Assembly: GCA_903920695.1 (NCBI GenBank)
Contig: CAIXNB010000048.1
Coordinates: 1 to 39,508 of the forward strand
Origin: an uncultured beta proteobacterium
Lineage (GTDB): Bacteria > Pseudomonadota > Gammaproteobacteria > Burkholderiales > Burkholderiaceae_C
DNA: 39,508 bases
Direction: 5' to 3'
Shown here: positions 1-7,783 of the stretch, one piece after another
Layout: each line of letters opens with the position of its first letter
How positions within the stretch are numbered: the first letter of the stretch is position 1
Made by a program: the position numbers and the translations under genes
The notes under the pieces: model-generated
Told to the model about the DNA's origin: nothing
What the model saw: only the letters and a program-made list of their open reading frames with translations
The model's database searches: none

Positions 1-3000
1 CGACGGCTTCAAGGTGAAATTGGAATCCGACCCCCGGACTTGGGGTTTTGCCAAATTCACTACCGGCGTTGTCGCACCACCCACAACCCGCCGCAGTTGC
101 AACGGGTGCTTCATCGCGTGCAGCAGATAGCGCCCGGTCTGCGAGTCGGCTGCCTGCTCGATGTCAGCCACCAGGCCCTGGGCCACGAGACGGCCACCGC
201 GCTTGCCGGCGCTGGGGCCGATGTCGATGATGTGCTCGGCGTGACGAATCGTGTCTTCGTCGTGCTCCACCACCACCAGCGTGTTGCCCTTGTCGCTTAA
301 GGATTGCAGGGCGCCGAGCAGGATCTGGTTGTCGCGTGCGTGCAGGCCGATGGTCGGCTCATCGAGCACGTAGCAGACGCCTTGCAGGTTGCTGCCGAGC
401 TGGGCCGCCAGACGGATGCGCTGCGCCTCGCCGCCGCTCAACGTCGGCGCGCCACGGTCCAGCGTCAGGTAACCGAGGCCGACCTGCTCCAAAAATTCGA
501 GCCGGCTCTTGATCTCGGGAATCAGATCGCGCGCGATGTCGGTCTCGCGCTGACTCAGGCCACCGGCCAGTTGCAGCTTGGCGACCCAAAGCCGGATATC
601 GCTCACGCTCAGGCGCGCGATCTCGGTGATGGCGACGCCATAGAACTGCACGGCGCGCGCCGTTGCATTGAGTCGCGTGCCCTCGCAGGTCAGGCACGCG
701 GTGTCGAGCAGGTCCTCGACCTCGGGCTCGGCAAAGGTCTGTTCGCGCCCCTTGTTATCGTCATCGCGCACCGAATCGTCGAAGACCTTGCGCTGTTCCT
801 TGCTCAGCCTGACGCCGGTGCCAACACAGTCCGGGCACCAGCCGTGCTTGCTGTTGTAGGAGAACAGTCGCGGATCGAGCTCGGCGTAACTGGTGCTGCA
901 GACCGGGCAGGCGCGCTTGGTGGAAAACGCATGCAGGGTGCCAATCGCCGCCGTCGGGCTGCCGTCCTGCATCGCTTCACGCAGACCGGCAAGGTCGCTC
1001 AGCACGTGGACCACACCCTTGCCATGTACCAATGCCGAGGCCAGTGCTGCGCGCAGTTGCGGCTCGTTCGCCGGCCGCACATCGAGGCTGGCCACCGGCA
1101 ATTCAATCGTGTGTTCCTTGAAGCGGTCGATGCGCGGAAAGCCGGTGGTCGGCAGAAAGTTGCCATCGACGCGCAAGTGCGTATAGCCACGCGGCCGCGC
1201 CCAGTCCGCCAGTTCGGTGTAAACGCCCTTGCGGTTCATCACGAGCGGCGCGAGCAAGCCGATGTGCTGGCCGCGAAAGTTTTTCAGCAACTGCGCGGCG
1301 ATGCTGTCGGGCGTCTGCGGTGCCACCGGCGTGCCGTCGCGCGTGCAGTGCTGGGTGCCCAGCTTCACATACAGCAGGCGCAGAAAATGCCAGACCTCGG
1401 TCGTGGTGCCGACGGTGGACTTTCTGCCGCCGCGCGAGAGCCGCTGCTCGATCGCCACCGTAGGCGGAATGCCGTAGACCGCGTCCACTTCGGGGCGCCC
1501 TGCCGGCTGCACGATGGAGCGCGCGTAGGCGTTGAGCGATTCGAGGTAGCGGCGCTGGCCCTCGTTGAACAGGATGTCAAACGCCAGCGTCGATTTGCCG
1601 GAACCCGAGACGCCAGTGATGACGCTGAACTTGCCGCGCGGGATGTTGACGCAGAGGCTCTTGAGGTTGTGCTCGCGCGCGTTGATGATCTGGATGCAGT
1701 CTTCCGCCGCGCCATCCCATCCCGTCCCGGCTGCCATAGCGTCACCGCCTTTGCGCTTGGCTGTCATTGCGGGCTCGACCCGCAATCCATGCCCGCGCGT
1801 CATGGATACCCCCGGATCGGAGTCCGGGGCAAGCTTGTCAAGCCCGGTATGACGATACCCCCCGGCACCGGCCTCGAAATCACGCACTGTATGCACGACC
1901 CCCATCTGCGCCGCATAGTCGCGCAGCGCCTTGCCGGTGTGCGAGGTCGGATGCAGTCGCACGTCTTCGGGCGTGCCGAAGGCCACCACTTCGCCACCGG
2001 CGTCGCCGCCTTCGGGTCCGAGGTCGATCAGCCAGTCGCTGGCGCGGATCACATCGAGGTTGTGCTCGATCACGAGCAGCGAGTGGCCAGCGTCCTGCAG
2101 CTTGCGCATGGCGCGCATCAGCTTGGCGATGTCGTCGAAATGCAGCCCGGTGGTCGGCTCGTCGAACATGAACAGCGTGCCGCGCCGCGCCGTCGCCTGC
2201 CGGCTGGCGCTGCCCGATTTGGCCGCGTCGGCCAGGAAGCCGGCCAGCTTGAGCCGCTGAGCCTCGCCGCCCGAGAGCGTGGGCACGGGCTGACCGAGCT
2301 TGACGTATTCCAGGCCGACGTCGACGATCGGTTGCAGCGCGCGGATGACGTCGCGGTCGCTGGCGAAATAGGCGCTGGCTTCGCTGACCGTGAGGTTCAG
2401 GACGTCGGCGACATTCAGAACCACAAGAGGCGCCGCTGAAATGGGGTCAGAGCCCTGGACTTGGGGTTTTGCCAAATCGGTACTGCTTCGTTGGCCAGTT
2501 CGAAAGCTCTGCCCCGAATTGGGATCTGACCCCATTCTTGTCCGCCGCTCAATCGTGACTTCGAGAATCTCGGGGCGGTAGCGCTTGCCATCGCAGTCGG
2601 GGCAGCGCAGGTAGACGTCGCTCAGGAACTGCATCTCGACGTGCTCGAAGCCGGAGCCGCCGCAGGTCGGGCAACGGCCGTCGCCACCGTTGAAGCTGAA
2701 CTTGGACGCGGTGTAGCTGCGCTCGCGCGACAGCGCGGCGTTGGCGAAGATCTCACGGATCGCGTCCCAGGCGCCAACGTAGCTGGCCGGGTTCGAGCGC
2801 GCCGTCTTGCCAATCGGCGACTGATCGACAAACACGACATCGCTGAGTTGCTCGGCACCAAGCAGGCGCTCGTGCGCGCCCGGCGCCTCGGTCGACTTGC
2901 CGAAATGGCGCATCAATGCCGGCGCCAGCACGTCCTGGATCAGCGTCGATTTGCCGGAACCGCTGACACCGGTCACGCAGACCAGGCGCTGCAAGGGAAT

Positions 3001-5040
3001 TTCGACGCTGACGTTCTTCAGGTTGTGCTCGCGGACACCCTCCAGGATCAGGCGCGGTGTGCTGGCTTCGACCAGGCGCTTGAAGCCCATGCCGACCTGC
3101 TTGCGCCCGCCGAGGTAGGCGCCGGTCAGCGTGTCGGCGCGGCACAGATCGGCGGTTGTGCCATCGAACACAATCTGCCCGCCGCGCTCGCCCGGTCCCG
3201 GCCCCATGTCGATCATGCGATCCGCCGCCAGCATCACCGCCGGGTCGTGCTCCACCACCACCAGCGTGTTGCCGGCATCGCGCAGGCGCTGCATGGCCAC
3301 GATGATGCGGTGCATGTCGCGCGGGTGCAGACCGATACTGGGCTCGTCGAGCACGAACAGCGTATTGACCAACGAGGTGCCGAGCGCCGTCGTCAGGTTG
3401 ATGCGCTGCACCTCGCCGCCCGACAGTGTGCGGCTTTGCCGGTCCAGCGTGAGGTAGCCAATCCCGACGTCGCACAGGTACTTCAGGCGCGTCGTGATTT
3501 CCTCAAAGAGCAACTTCAGTGCGCCTTGCTCACCCGATGAACCGACTGGAATGGGCGCGGCCTGCAAGGCATCGAAGAAGCGCCGCAAGCGCTCCAGCGG
3601 CAGCAGCATCAGGTCGTGCAGGCACAGCCCCGGCAGCGCTTCGAGTTGCGCGCGTGTCCACTTGACACCAGCGGGCATGAAGCGTTTATGCGGCGCCAGC
3701 ACGGCGTCGGCATCGGCCTGGTTGCCGATGCGCCAGAGCAGGCTCTCGGTCTTGAGGCGCGCACCGGCGCAACTTGGGCAGGTGGTGTAGCTACGGTACT
3801 TGGACAGGAGCACGCGGATGTGCATCTTGTAGGCCTTGGTCTCCAGGTAGTCGAAGAAACGCTTGATGCCGAACCAGTGCTGGTTCCACTTGCCGTTCCA
3901 GTGCGGCGAGCCGTTGATGACCCAGTGTTGCTGCTCGGGTGTGAGCTTGTTCCAGGGCGTGTCGCGCGGGATGCCTTCGGTCACGGCGTGGCGCATCAAA
4001 TCGTCCTGACATTCCTGCCAGGCCGGCGTCTGCATCGGTTTGACGGCGCCAGCGCGCAGCGTGAGCTTGTCGTTCGGAATCACCAGACCGTAGTCGACAC
4101 CGATGACGCGGCCAAAGCCGCGACAGCTTTCGCAGGCGCCGACCGCCGAGTTGAAGGAGAAGGCCGAGGCAATCGGCTCGGTGTAGCGCAGGTCGCTCTC
4201 CGGGCAATGCAAACCGGTGGAGAACTTCCAGATCGCCGCCGGCGCGTCGGCGTCCGCGCCCAGGCTGTAGACCGCCAGGCGTCCGCTGCCGTGTTTGATG
4301 GCGACCTCGATCGCCTCCAGCACGCGGGCACGCTCGGCGCTGCCCAAACGAAATCGGTCGGCCACGACATCCAATACAAGGCGCGAAGCGCCGCCCCCCT
4401 CTGTCTTTGCAGCGCTGCCCTTTGGCGCAGACTTGCCCTTCTTCGCGTTGCCAGGCGCGGCGGCTGGCTGCTCCCCCATCACCTCGCGCTTCGCCTGCAC
4501 GCGCGTGAAGCCGCTGAGCGACAACCACTGCTCGATCTCTTCCGGCGTGGTGCTCGCCGGCAATTCAACCGGAAAGGTCACCACGAGACGCGGGTCGTCC
4601 GAACCCGCGCGCGCCAGCATTTCGGCGTAAATGCTTTCGGCCGAGTCGTGGCGCACCGCCTGCGCGGTATCGCGGTCGAACAACTGGCCGGCGCGGGCGA
4701 ACAAGAGCTTCAGATGGTCATTGAGTTCGGTCATCGTGCCCACGGTGGAACGCGACGAGCGCACCGGATTGGTCTGGTCGATGGCGATGGCCGGCGGCAC
4801 GCCTTCAACCTTGTCAACGGCCGGCTTGTCCATGCGGTCCAGAAACTGGCGCGCGTAGGCCGAAAAGGTCTCGACATAGCGCCGCTGACCCTCGGCATAC
4901 AAGGTGTCAAACACCAGGCTCGATTTACCCGACCCGCTCGGTCCCGTGACCACGGTCAGTTCACCGGTGCGGATGTCGAGATCGAGGTTCTTGAGGTTGT
5001 GCTGGCGCGCACCGCGAATGCGGATAAGTCCGTGTGGCAT
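1..5040 (-). CDS. uvrA: Double-length UvrA excinuclease ABC subunit A (3' end outside window)
   Basis: This is a DNA-damage recognition ATPase of the UvrA family. The frame is open from ATG at 5040 to the left edge (1680 residues, no stop), so the C-terminus is missing. It contains two complete UvrA units in tandem. Unit 1 has Walker A GPSGSGKS at residues 33-40, CxxC zinc-finger pairs, signature LSGGEVQR near 540, a second Walker A GVSGSGKST near 690, the zinc finger CPTCGG...CPDCDG near 790-815 and LSGGEAQR near 925. Unit 2 starts near residue 1117 with REHNLKSL, GVSGSGKST near 1145 and LSGGEAQRIR near 1535. Ordinary UvrA is about 950 residues; a 1900-2000 residue form is known in Burkholderiales, usually beside a normal uvrA elsewhere, so this is probably the paralogue. 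Unit 1 has a Lys/Ala/Gly-rich linker near 183-216. Three repeat-derived in-frame peptides lie near residues 835-867, 1062-1093 and 1662-1675. No strong ribosome-binding site precedes the ATG. Confidence 0.93.
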   Translation of the reverse strand, partial: MPHGLIRIRGARQHNLKNLDLDIRTGELTVVTGPSGSGKSSLVFDTLYAEGQRRYVETFSAYARQFLDRMDKPAVDKVEGVPPAIAIDQTNPVRSSRSTVGTMTELNDHLKLLFARAGQLFDRDTAQAVRHDSAESIYAEMLARAGSDDPRLVVTFPVELPASTTPEEIEQWLSLSGFTRVQAKREVMGEQPAAAPGNAKKGKSAPKGSAAKTEGGGASRLVLDVVADRFRLGSAERARVLEAIEVAIKHGSGRLAVYSLGADADAPAAIWKFSTGLHCPESDLRYTEPIASAFSFNSAVGACESCRGFGRVIGVDYGLVIPNDKLTLRAGAVKPMQTPAWQECQDDLMRHAVTEGIPRDTPWNKLTPEQQHWVINGSPHWNGKWNQHWFGIKRFFDYLETKAYKMHIRVLLSKYRSYTTCPSCAGARLKTESLLWRIGNQADADAVLAPHKRFMPAGVKWTRAQLEALPGLCLHDLMLLPLERLRRFFDALQAAPIPVGSSGEQGALKLLFEEITTRLKYLCDVGIGYLTLDRQSRTLSGGEVQRINLTTALGTSLVNTLFVLDEPSIGLHPRDMHRIIVAMQRLRDAGNTLVVVEHDPAVMLAADRMIDMGPGPGERGGQIVFDGTTADLCRADTLTGAYLGGRKQVGMGFKRLVEASTPRLILEGVREHNLKNVSVEIPLQRLVCVTGVSGSGKSTLIQDVLAPALMRHFGKSTEAPGAHERLLGAEQLSDVVFVDQSPIGKTARSNPASYVGAWDAIREIFANAALSRERSYTASKFSFNGGDGRCPTCGGSGFEHVEMQFLSDVYLRCPDCDGKRYRPEILEVTIERRTRMGSDPNSGQSFRTGQRSSTDLAKPQVQGSDPISAAPLVVLNVADVLNLTVSEASAYFASDRDVIRALQPIVDVGLEYVKLGQPVPTLSGGEAQRLKLAGFLADAAKSGSASRQATARRGTLFMFDEPTTGLHFDDIAKLMRAMRKLQDAGHSLLVIEHNLDVIRASDWLIDLGPEGGDAGGEVVAFGTPEDVRLHPTSHTGKALRDYAAQMGVVHTVRDFEAGAGGYRHTGLDKLAPDSDPGVSMTRGHGLRVEPAMTAKRKGGDAMAAGTGWDGAAEDCIQIINAREHNLKSLCVNIPRGKFSVITGVSGSGKSTLAFDILFNEGQRRYLESLNAYARSIVQPAGRPEVDAVYGIPPTVAIEQRLSRGGRKSTVGTTTEVWHFLRLLYVKLGTQHCTRDGTPVAPQTPDSIAAQLLKNFRGQHIGLLAPLVMNRKGVYTELADWARPRGYTHLRVDGNFLPTTGFPRIDRFKEHTIELPVASLDVRPANEPQLRAALASALVHGKGVVHVLSDLAGLREAMQDGSPTAAIGTLHAFSTKRACPVCSTSYAELDPRLFSYNSKHGWCPDCVGTGVRLSKEQRKVFDDSVRDDDNKGREQTFAEPEVEDLLDTACLTCEGTRLNATARAVQFYGVAITEIARLSVSDIRLWVAKLQLAGGLSQRETDIARDLIPEIKSRLEFLEQVGLGYLTLDRGAPTLSGGEAQRIRLAAQLGSNLQGVCYVLDEPTIGLHARDNQILLGALQSLSDKGNTLVVVEHDEDTIRHAEHIIDIGPSAGKRGGRLVAQGLVADIEQAADSQTGRYLLHAMKHPLQLRRVVGGATTPVVNLAKPQVRGSDSNFTLKPS
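18..56. repeat. Composite fragment of repeat family B inside uvrA
   Basis: Bases 36-56 are identical over 21 bases to 2457-2477. The preceding 17 bases (18-34) match the right terminus of the element at 2517-2533 at 15 of 17 positions. The two modules are therefore in a different order from the full copy. In the uvrA frame the shared part reads LAKPQV-GSD in both places. The left boundary cannot be judged so close to the window edge. Confidence 0.7.
1763..1853. repeat. Repeat family A (REP-like palindrome) inserted in frame in uvrA
   Basis: The element begins GTCAT and ends ATGAC. It contains the stem TTGCGGG-CTCGA-CCCGCAA and a second imperfect stem, CCCCGGAT/AGTCCGGGG. Similar elements lie between genes at 5128, 20155, 25073, 25161 and 32081. 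Here the element lies in the linker joining the two UvrA units and is read through without a stop, giving a peptide that includes GLRVEPAMTAK. Confidence 0.85.
2440..2536. repeat. Repeat family B (97 bp, 16-bp terminal inverted repeats) inside uvrA
   Basis: The ends AATGGGGTCAGAGCCC (2440-2455) and GGGATCTGACCCCATT (2521-2536) are inverted copies of each other with one mismatch. This is the layout of a miniature or REP-like element with no coding capacity of its own. It interrupts UvrA unit 1 just after the zinc finger, between the conserved stretches EILEVTIER and LNVADVLNLTVSEA. It adds about 35-40 residues without a stop. A 7-base direct repeat CGCCGCT flanks it (2431-2437 and 2543-2549), but that spacing (112) is not a multiple of three, so it may be coincidental. 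Confidence 0.85.
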
Positions 5041-5127
5041 GTCTTGCTGTCTTTTCTGCAAAGGACAGACATTCTATGGATGTTTGCAGCATTCATGACA
5101 CCACCGAACAAAGACACATGCCGCGTT

Positions 5128-5181
5128 GTCATTGCGGGCTTGACCCGCAATCCATGGATGCCGGATCAGGTCCGGCATGAC
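5128..5181. repeat. Repeat family A, compact intergenic copy
   Basis: This 54-base element is bounded by GTCAT and ATGAC. It holds two perfect stems, TTGCGGG/CCCGCAA and GCCGGA/TCCGGC, joined by CCATGGAT. It sits in the 189-base gap between the exonuclease-fusion gene and uvrA, both on the minus strand. Its hairpins could attenuate readthrough or stabilise an mRNA end, but no T-run follows. Apart from this element I see nothing distinctive in the gap. Confidence 0.85.
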
Positions 5182-5229
5182 AGCCTCAGCCGTCGGCGCA
5201 TTGTGATTTATGGAAGGTCAACCCTCAAC

Positions 5230-7398
5230 CTAATATTTCAGGCGCGCGTAATAGGTTTCCTGCGCCGCCTGGCGCGCCTGGCGCAGCGTGCGGATGCCCA
5301 TCGCACCCAGCAGCGGGATCAGGCGCAGCCAGACCTCGGCTGTCACCATCGCATCGCCCATCGCCGTGTGGCGGCCCTGCAGCGTGATATTGAAACCTTC
5401 GGCCAGGGTCTCAAGCTGGTGCGATTCCTGATTCGGGTGCACCACGGCCGACAGCAGCAGCGTATCAAGCACCGGCTGGTGAAAGGCGACGCCGGTACTG
5501 GCCTCCTTGAGCTGCAGGAACTTCATGTCGAAAGCAGCGTTGTGCGCCACCAGCACCGTGTCCCTGGCAAAGGCATGAAAGGCCGGCAGCACCGCGCCGA
5601 TGCCGGGCTTGCCCTTGACCCTGCTTTGCGTGATACCGTGAATCTCGGTCGACGCCGGCGGGATCAGTCGCTGCGGATCAACCAGTTGTTCAAAGATTTC
5701 CTGCCGCAACAGTTTGCCGTTGACGATGCGCGCTGCGCCGATCTGGATGATCTCATCACCGTCAGAAGGATTGAGACCCGTGGTTTCGGTGTCAAACACG
5801 GTATACGACAACTCCGACAGCAGTTGATCGTCCAGTTCACTGCCCTGCGCACGTGTTTGAAACAAGTCGAAGTCGTAGTACTCGGGGCGGCTGTCACTCT
5901 GCAACAACTGGGTGGCTTCGAGTTGCTCCTGCGCCGTGGCCAAGGGCAGCAGAAAACGGAAGAACGCCTCGTGGCGCACCCGTTCACGCTCAAACCACAT
6001 CTCTCCGCCATGGCGCTCGACCACGTCACGCACGGTCAGCGGTAGACTCTCGGCGCCAAAGCGCATGGCATCCATTTCCCAGGTCATCACGGTCTCGGTG
6101 CTCATGGCGTGGCCGGTCCAGATCAGGTCCAACTGCGCACGCGACCCTGCGGCCTGCAGGCGCAAGCGCAGAAACTTGACTTCAAATTCGTCGACCAGTC
6201 GGCTCGAAAGGTAGGTCAGGGCCTGCAGCAGCGAGAAGCTTTCCACTTTGAGCCACAAGGTCTCGTCGACACTGTCCGCTGTCACCGAACGCTCGCAATA
6301 GGCCTCGATCTGCCGTCGCGCTGCCGTGACAAGGTCGGTCCCCAGCATTTCCTCCAGCGGCCAGCGCGTCTTGAGCCCTTGTGTGGTGTGCTGCGCCAGA
6401 TCGGTAATGCGCCCACTCATGGCGGTCAACTCCTCGCGCAACACACGCATGAAGCGCTCGCGCATCTCGGGCTCGATGTCGGCATAGCCCAGCATGTCGA
6501 GTGCCGCCTGCATGCTGGCCAGCGATGATCGACTGCCCTCCGTGAGGCCATGCAGCAGGCGGTCGCGCAGCGACTCCTGCTCAAAGTTGCGCGTCACGTT
6601 GTCCAGCATCAAGACGAAGCCGCTGAAGGCATCGACGTTGTTGGCATCGGTCTGGCCCGGCCGCACGGGCGCCATCTGCACACGCAGCAACTGGCCCGAG
6701 GGTGTGGTCGTCACAAACTGGGTGGACGGACTGGCCGCCCCACGCACCATGCGTTGATGGATGTTCTCCAGCGCATGGGCCACCATCTGGCGGTCGAACA
6801 CGGCATAGATCGAGCGACCAATGCCGATCAGCTCGGCGCCGGCCGCCAACTCCGGCGTCTGTGAAAATTCCCGCAGCTGCAAGCGGGCACGATGGTTGTA
6901 AAGCAGGATGCGACCATCAAGGTTGCACACCACCACACTTTGCGTCAGCTCCGCCATCAGCGCCGACAGGCGGTTCTTCTCCTGCTGCACGCGCTGGCTG
7001 GCCTGCGTCACCTGGCACGCCATGTCGTCGCGCAGCAGATCACGCTGGGCCGCCAGGGCATTGATGGCGTCGCCCAGCGCGCGCAGTTCCGGGCTGCCGC
7101 GCGGATGCAATTGCTGCGCGCCAGTGGCCGCCAGCAGGACACGCGTTTCTTCGAGCAAGCGCGCCGGCAGGTTGACATAGGTCCGCCACAAAGCGCGCAA
7201 ACCGGCCGCAACCAGGGCGAAGGCAAGGGCCCAACTCATGCCGACCAGCGCGAAGCGCGGGCTGATCAATTTGCCCACGATGTCGCGCTGCTCAGGCTCC
7301 AGCGTGAACCAGAGCAGCGCCAGGGTGACGCCGAGCCAGCCGGCCAAGACCAGCCCGGCCACGGCCATCACGAGGATCAGGCGCCGCTCCAGCCTCAC
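5230..7398 (-). CDS. Membrane degenerate histidine kinase fused to a DEDDh 3'-5' exonuclease
   Basis: The N-terminus has two transmembrane helices (about 10-30 and 50-70), followed by a HAMP-like linker and a PAS-like domain (about 130-270, with VVVCNLDGRILLYN). A kinase-like region (about 270-490) follows that has no recognisable phospho-acceptor His and a decayed ATPase domain. The C-terminal 190 residues are an intact DnaQ/epsilon-type exonuclease: ExoI FDTETTG (D536, E538), ExoII HNAAFD (D624), ExoIII HTAMGD (H677, D682). The expected reaction is 3'-5' exonucleolysis with two metal ions; the substrate is unknown. I chose GTG at 7398 because it overlaps the response-regulator stop as GTGA; a TTG three codons upstream is possible. 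It is the last gene of the CrbS-type operon. I recall exonuclease genes beside crbS-type kinases in other proteobacteria, which suggests a functional link, but no mechanism is established. Confidence 0.85.
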   Translation of the reverse strand: MRLERRLILVMAVAGLVLAGWLGVTLALLWFTLEPEQRDIVGKLISPRFALVGMSWALAFALVAAGLRALWRTYVNLPARLLEETRVLLAATGAQQLHPRGSPELRALGDAINALAAQRDLLRDDMACQVTQASQRVQQEKNRLSALMAELTQSVVVCNLDGRILLYNHRARLQLREFSQTPELAAGAELIGIGRSIYAVFDRQMVAHALENIHQRMVRGAASPSTQFVTTTPSGQLLRVQMAPVRPGQTDANNVDAFSGFVLMLDNVTRNFEQESLRDRLLHGLTEGSRSSLASMQAALDMLGYADIEPEMRERFMRVLREELTAMSGRITDLAQHTTQGLKTRWPLEEMLGTDLVTAARRQIEAYCERSVTADSVDETLWLKVESFSLLQALTYLSSRLVDEFEVKFLRLRLQAAGSRAQLDLIWTGHAMSTETVMTWEMDAMRFGAESLPLTVRDVVERHGGEMWFERERVRHEAFFRFLLPLATAQEQLEATQLLQSDSRPEYYDFDLFQTRAQGSELDDQLLSELSYTVFDTETTGLNPSDGDEIIQIGAARIVNGKLLRQEIFEQLVDPQRLIPPASTEIHGITQSRVKGKPGIGAVLPAFHAFARDTVLVAHNAAFDMKFLQLKEASTGVAFHQPVLDTLLLSAVVHPNQESHQLETLAEGFNITLQGRHTAMGDAMVTAEVWLRLIPLLGAMGIRTLRQARQAAQETYYARLKY

Positions 7399-7769
7399 GG
7401 CAAGCAACCCAGCAGCTTGGCCACCTTCTCGACCAGTTCACGGGTCGAGAATGGCTTGGTCATGTAGTCGTCGGCGCCAAGGGCGGTGCCCTTGGCGACA
7501 TCGGTGTCGCGGCCCTTGGCGGTGAGCATCAGGATTTTGGTGGCCTGTAGATCCTCATTGGCTCGCACCGCCTGGCAGACTTCAAAACCGCTCTTGTGGG
7601 GCATCATGACATCGAGCAACACCAGGTCGGGCCGCTCGCGCGCAATGCGTTCAAGTGCTTCCATGCCATCGCGTGCCAGCAGCACGGTGTAGCCCTCGCG
7701 CTTGAGCAGGTACTCCAGCGAAATCACAATGTTGGGCTCGTCGTCTGCCACCAATATCTTCTTGCTCAT
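7395..7769 (-). CDS. Receiver-only (CheY-like) response regulator
   Basis: The 124-residue product is a single receiver domain: acidic pair DDE near residues 9-11, phospho-acceptor Asp in LVLLDVMMP near 52, a TAKG segment near 80 and the conserved Lys in MTKPFS near 102. There is no DNA-binding or enzymatic output domain; the frame stops directly after the last receiver helix. Start ATG 7769 (MSKKILVADD) is preceded by an AGAGGAG ribosome-binding site; an upstream in-frame start would run into the kinase gene. It lies 14 bases after crbS and overlaps the exonuclease fusion by 4 bases. Its likely phosphodonor is the CrbS-like kinase. Characterised CrbR proteins are LuxR-type regulators with a helix-turn-helix, so this one is not a simple CrbR orthologue. 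Confidence 0.9.
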   Translation of the reverse strand: MSKKILVADDEPNIVISLEYLLKREGYTVLLARDGMEALERIARERPDLVLLDVMMPHKSGFEVCQAVRANEDLQATKILMLTAKGRDTDVAKGTALGADDYMTKPFSTRELVEKVAKLLGCLP

Positions 7770-7783
7770 GTCGTGTCTCCTCT

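Noticed and set aside
304..2439. A 711-codon open frame on the plus strand
   Set aside because: It is the antisense shadow of uvrA in high-GC DNA; its translation is Arg/Ala/His-rich with no family motif, while the minus frame encodes clear UvrA.
3616..6045. An 809-codon open frame on the plus strand
   Set aside because: It crosses the uvrA start, the family A repeat and the exonuclease 3' end on the other strand, and shows no recognisable domain.
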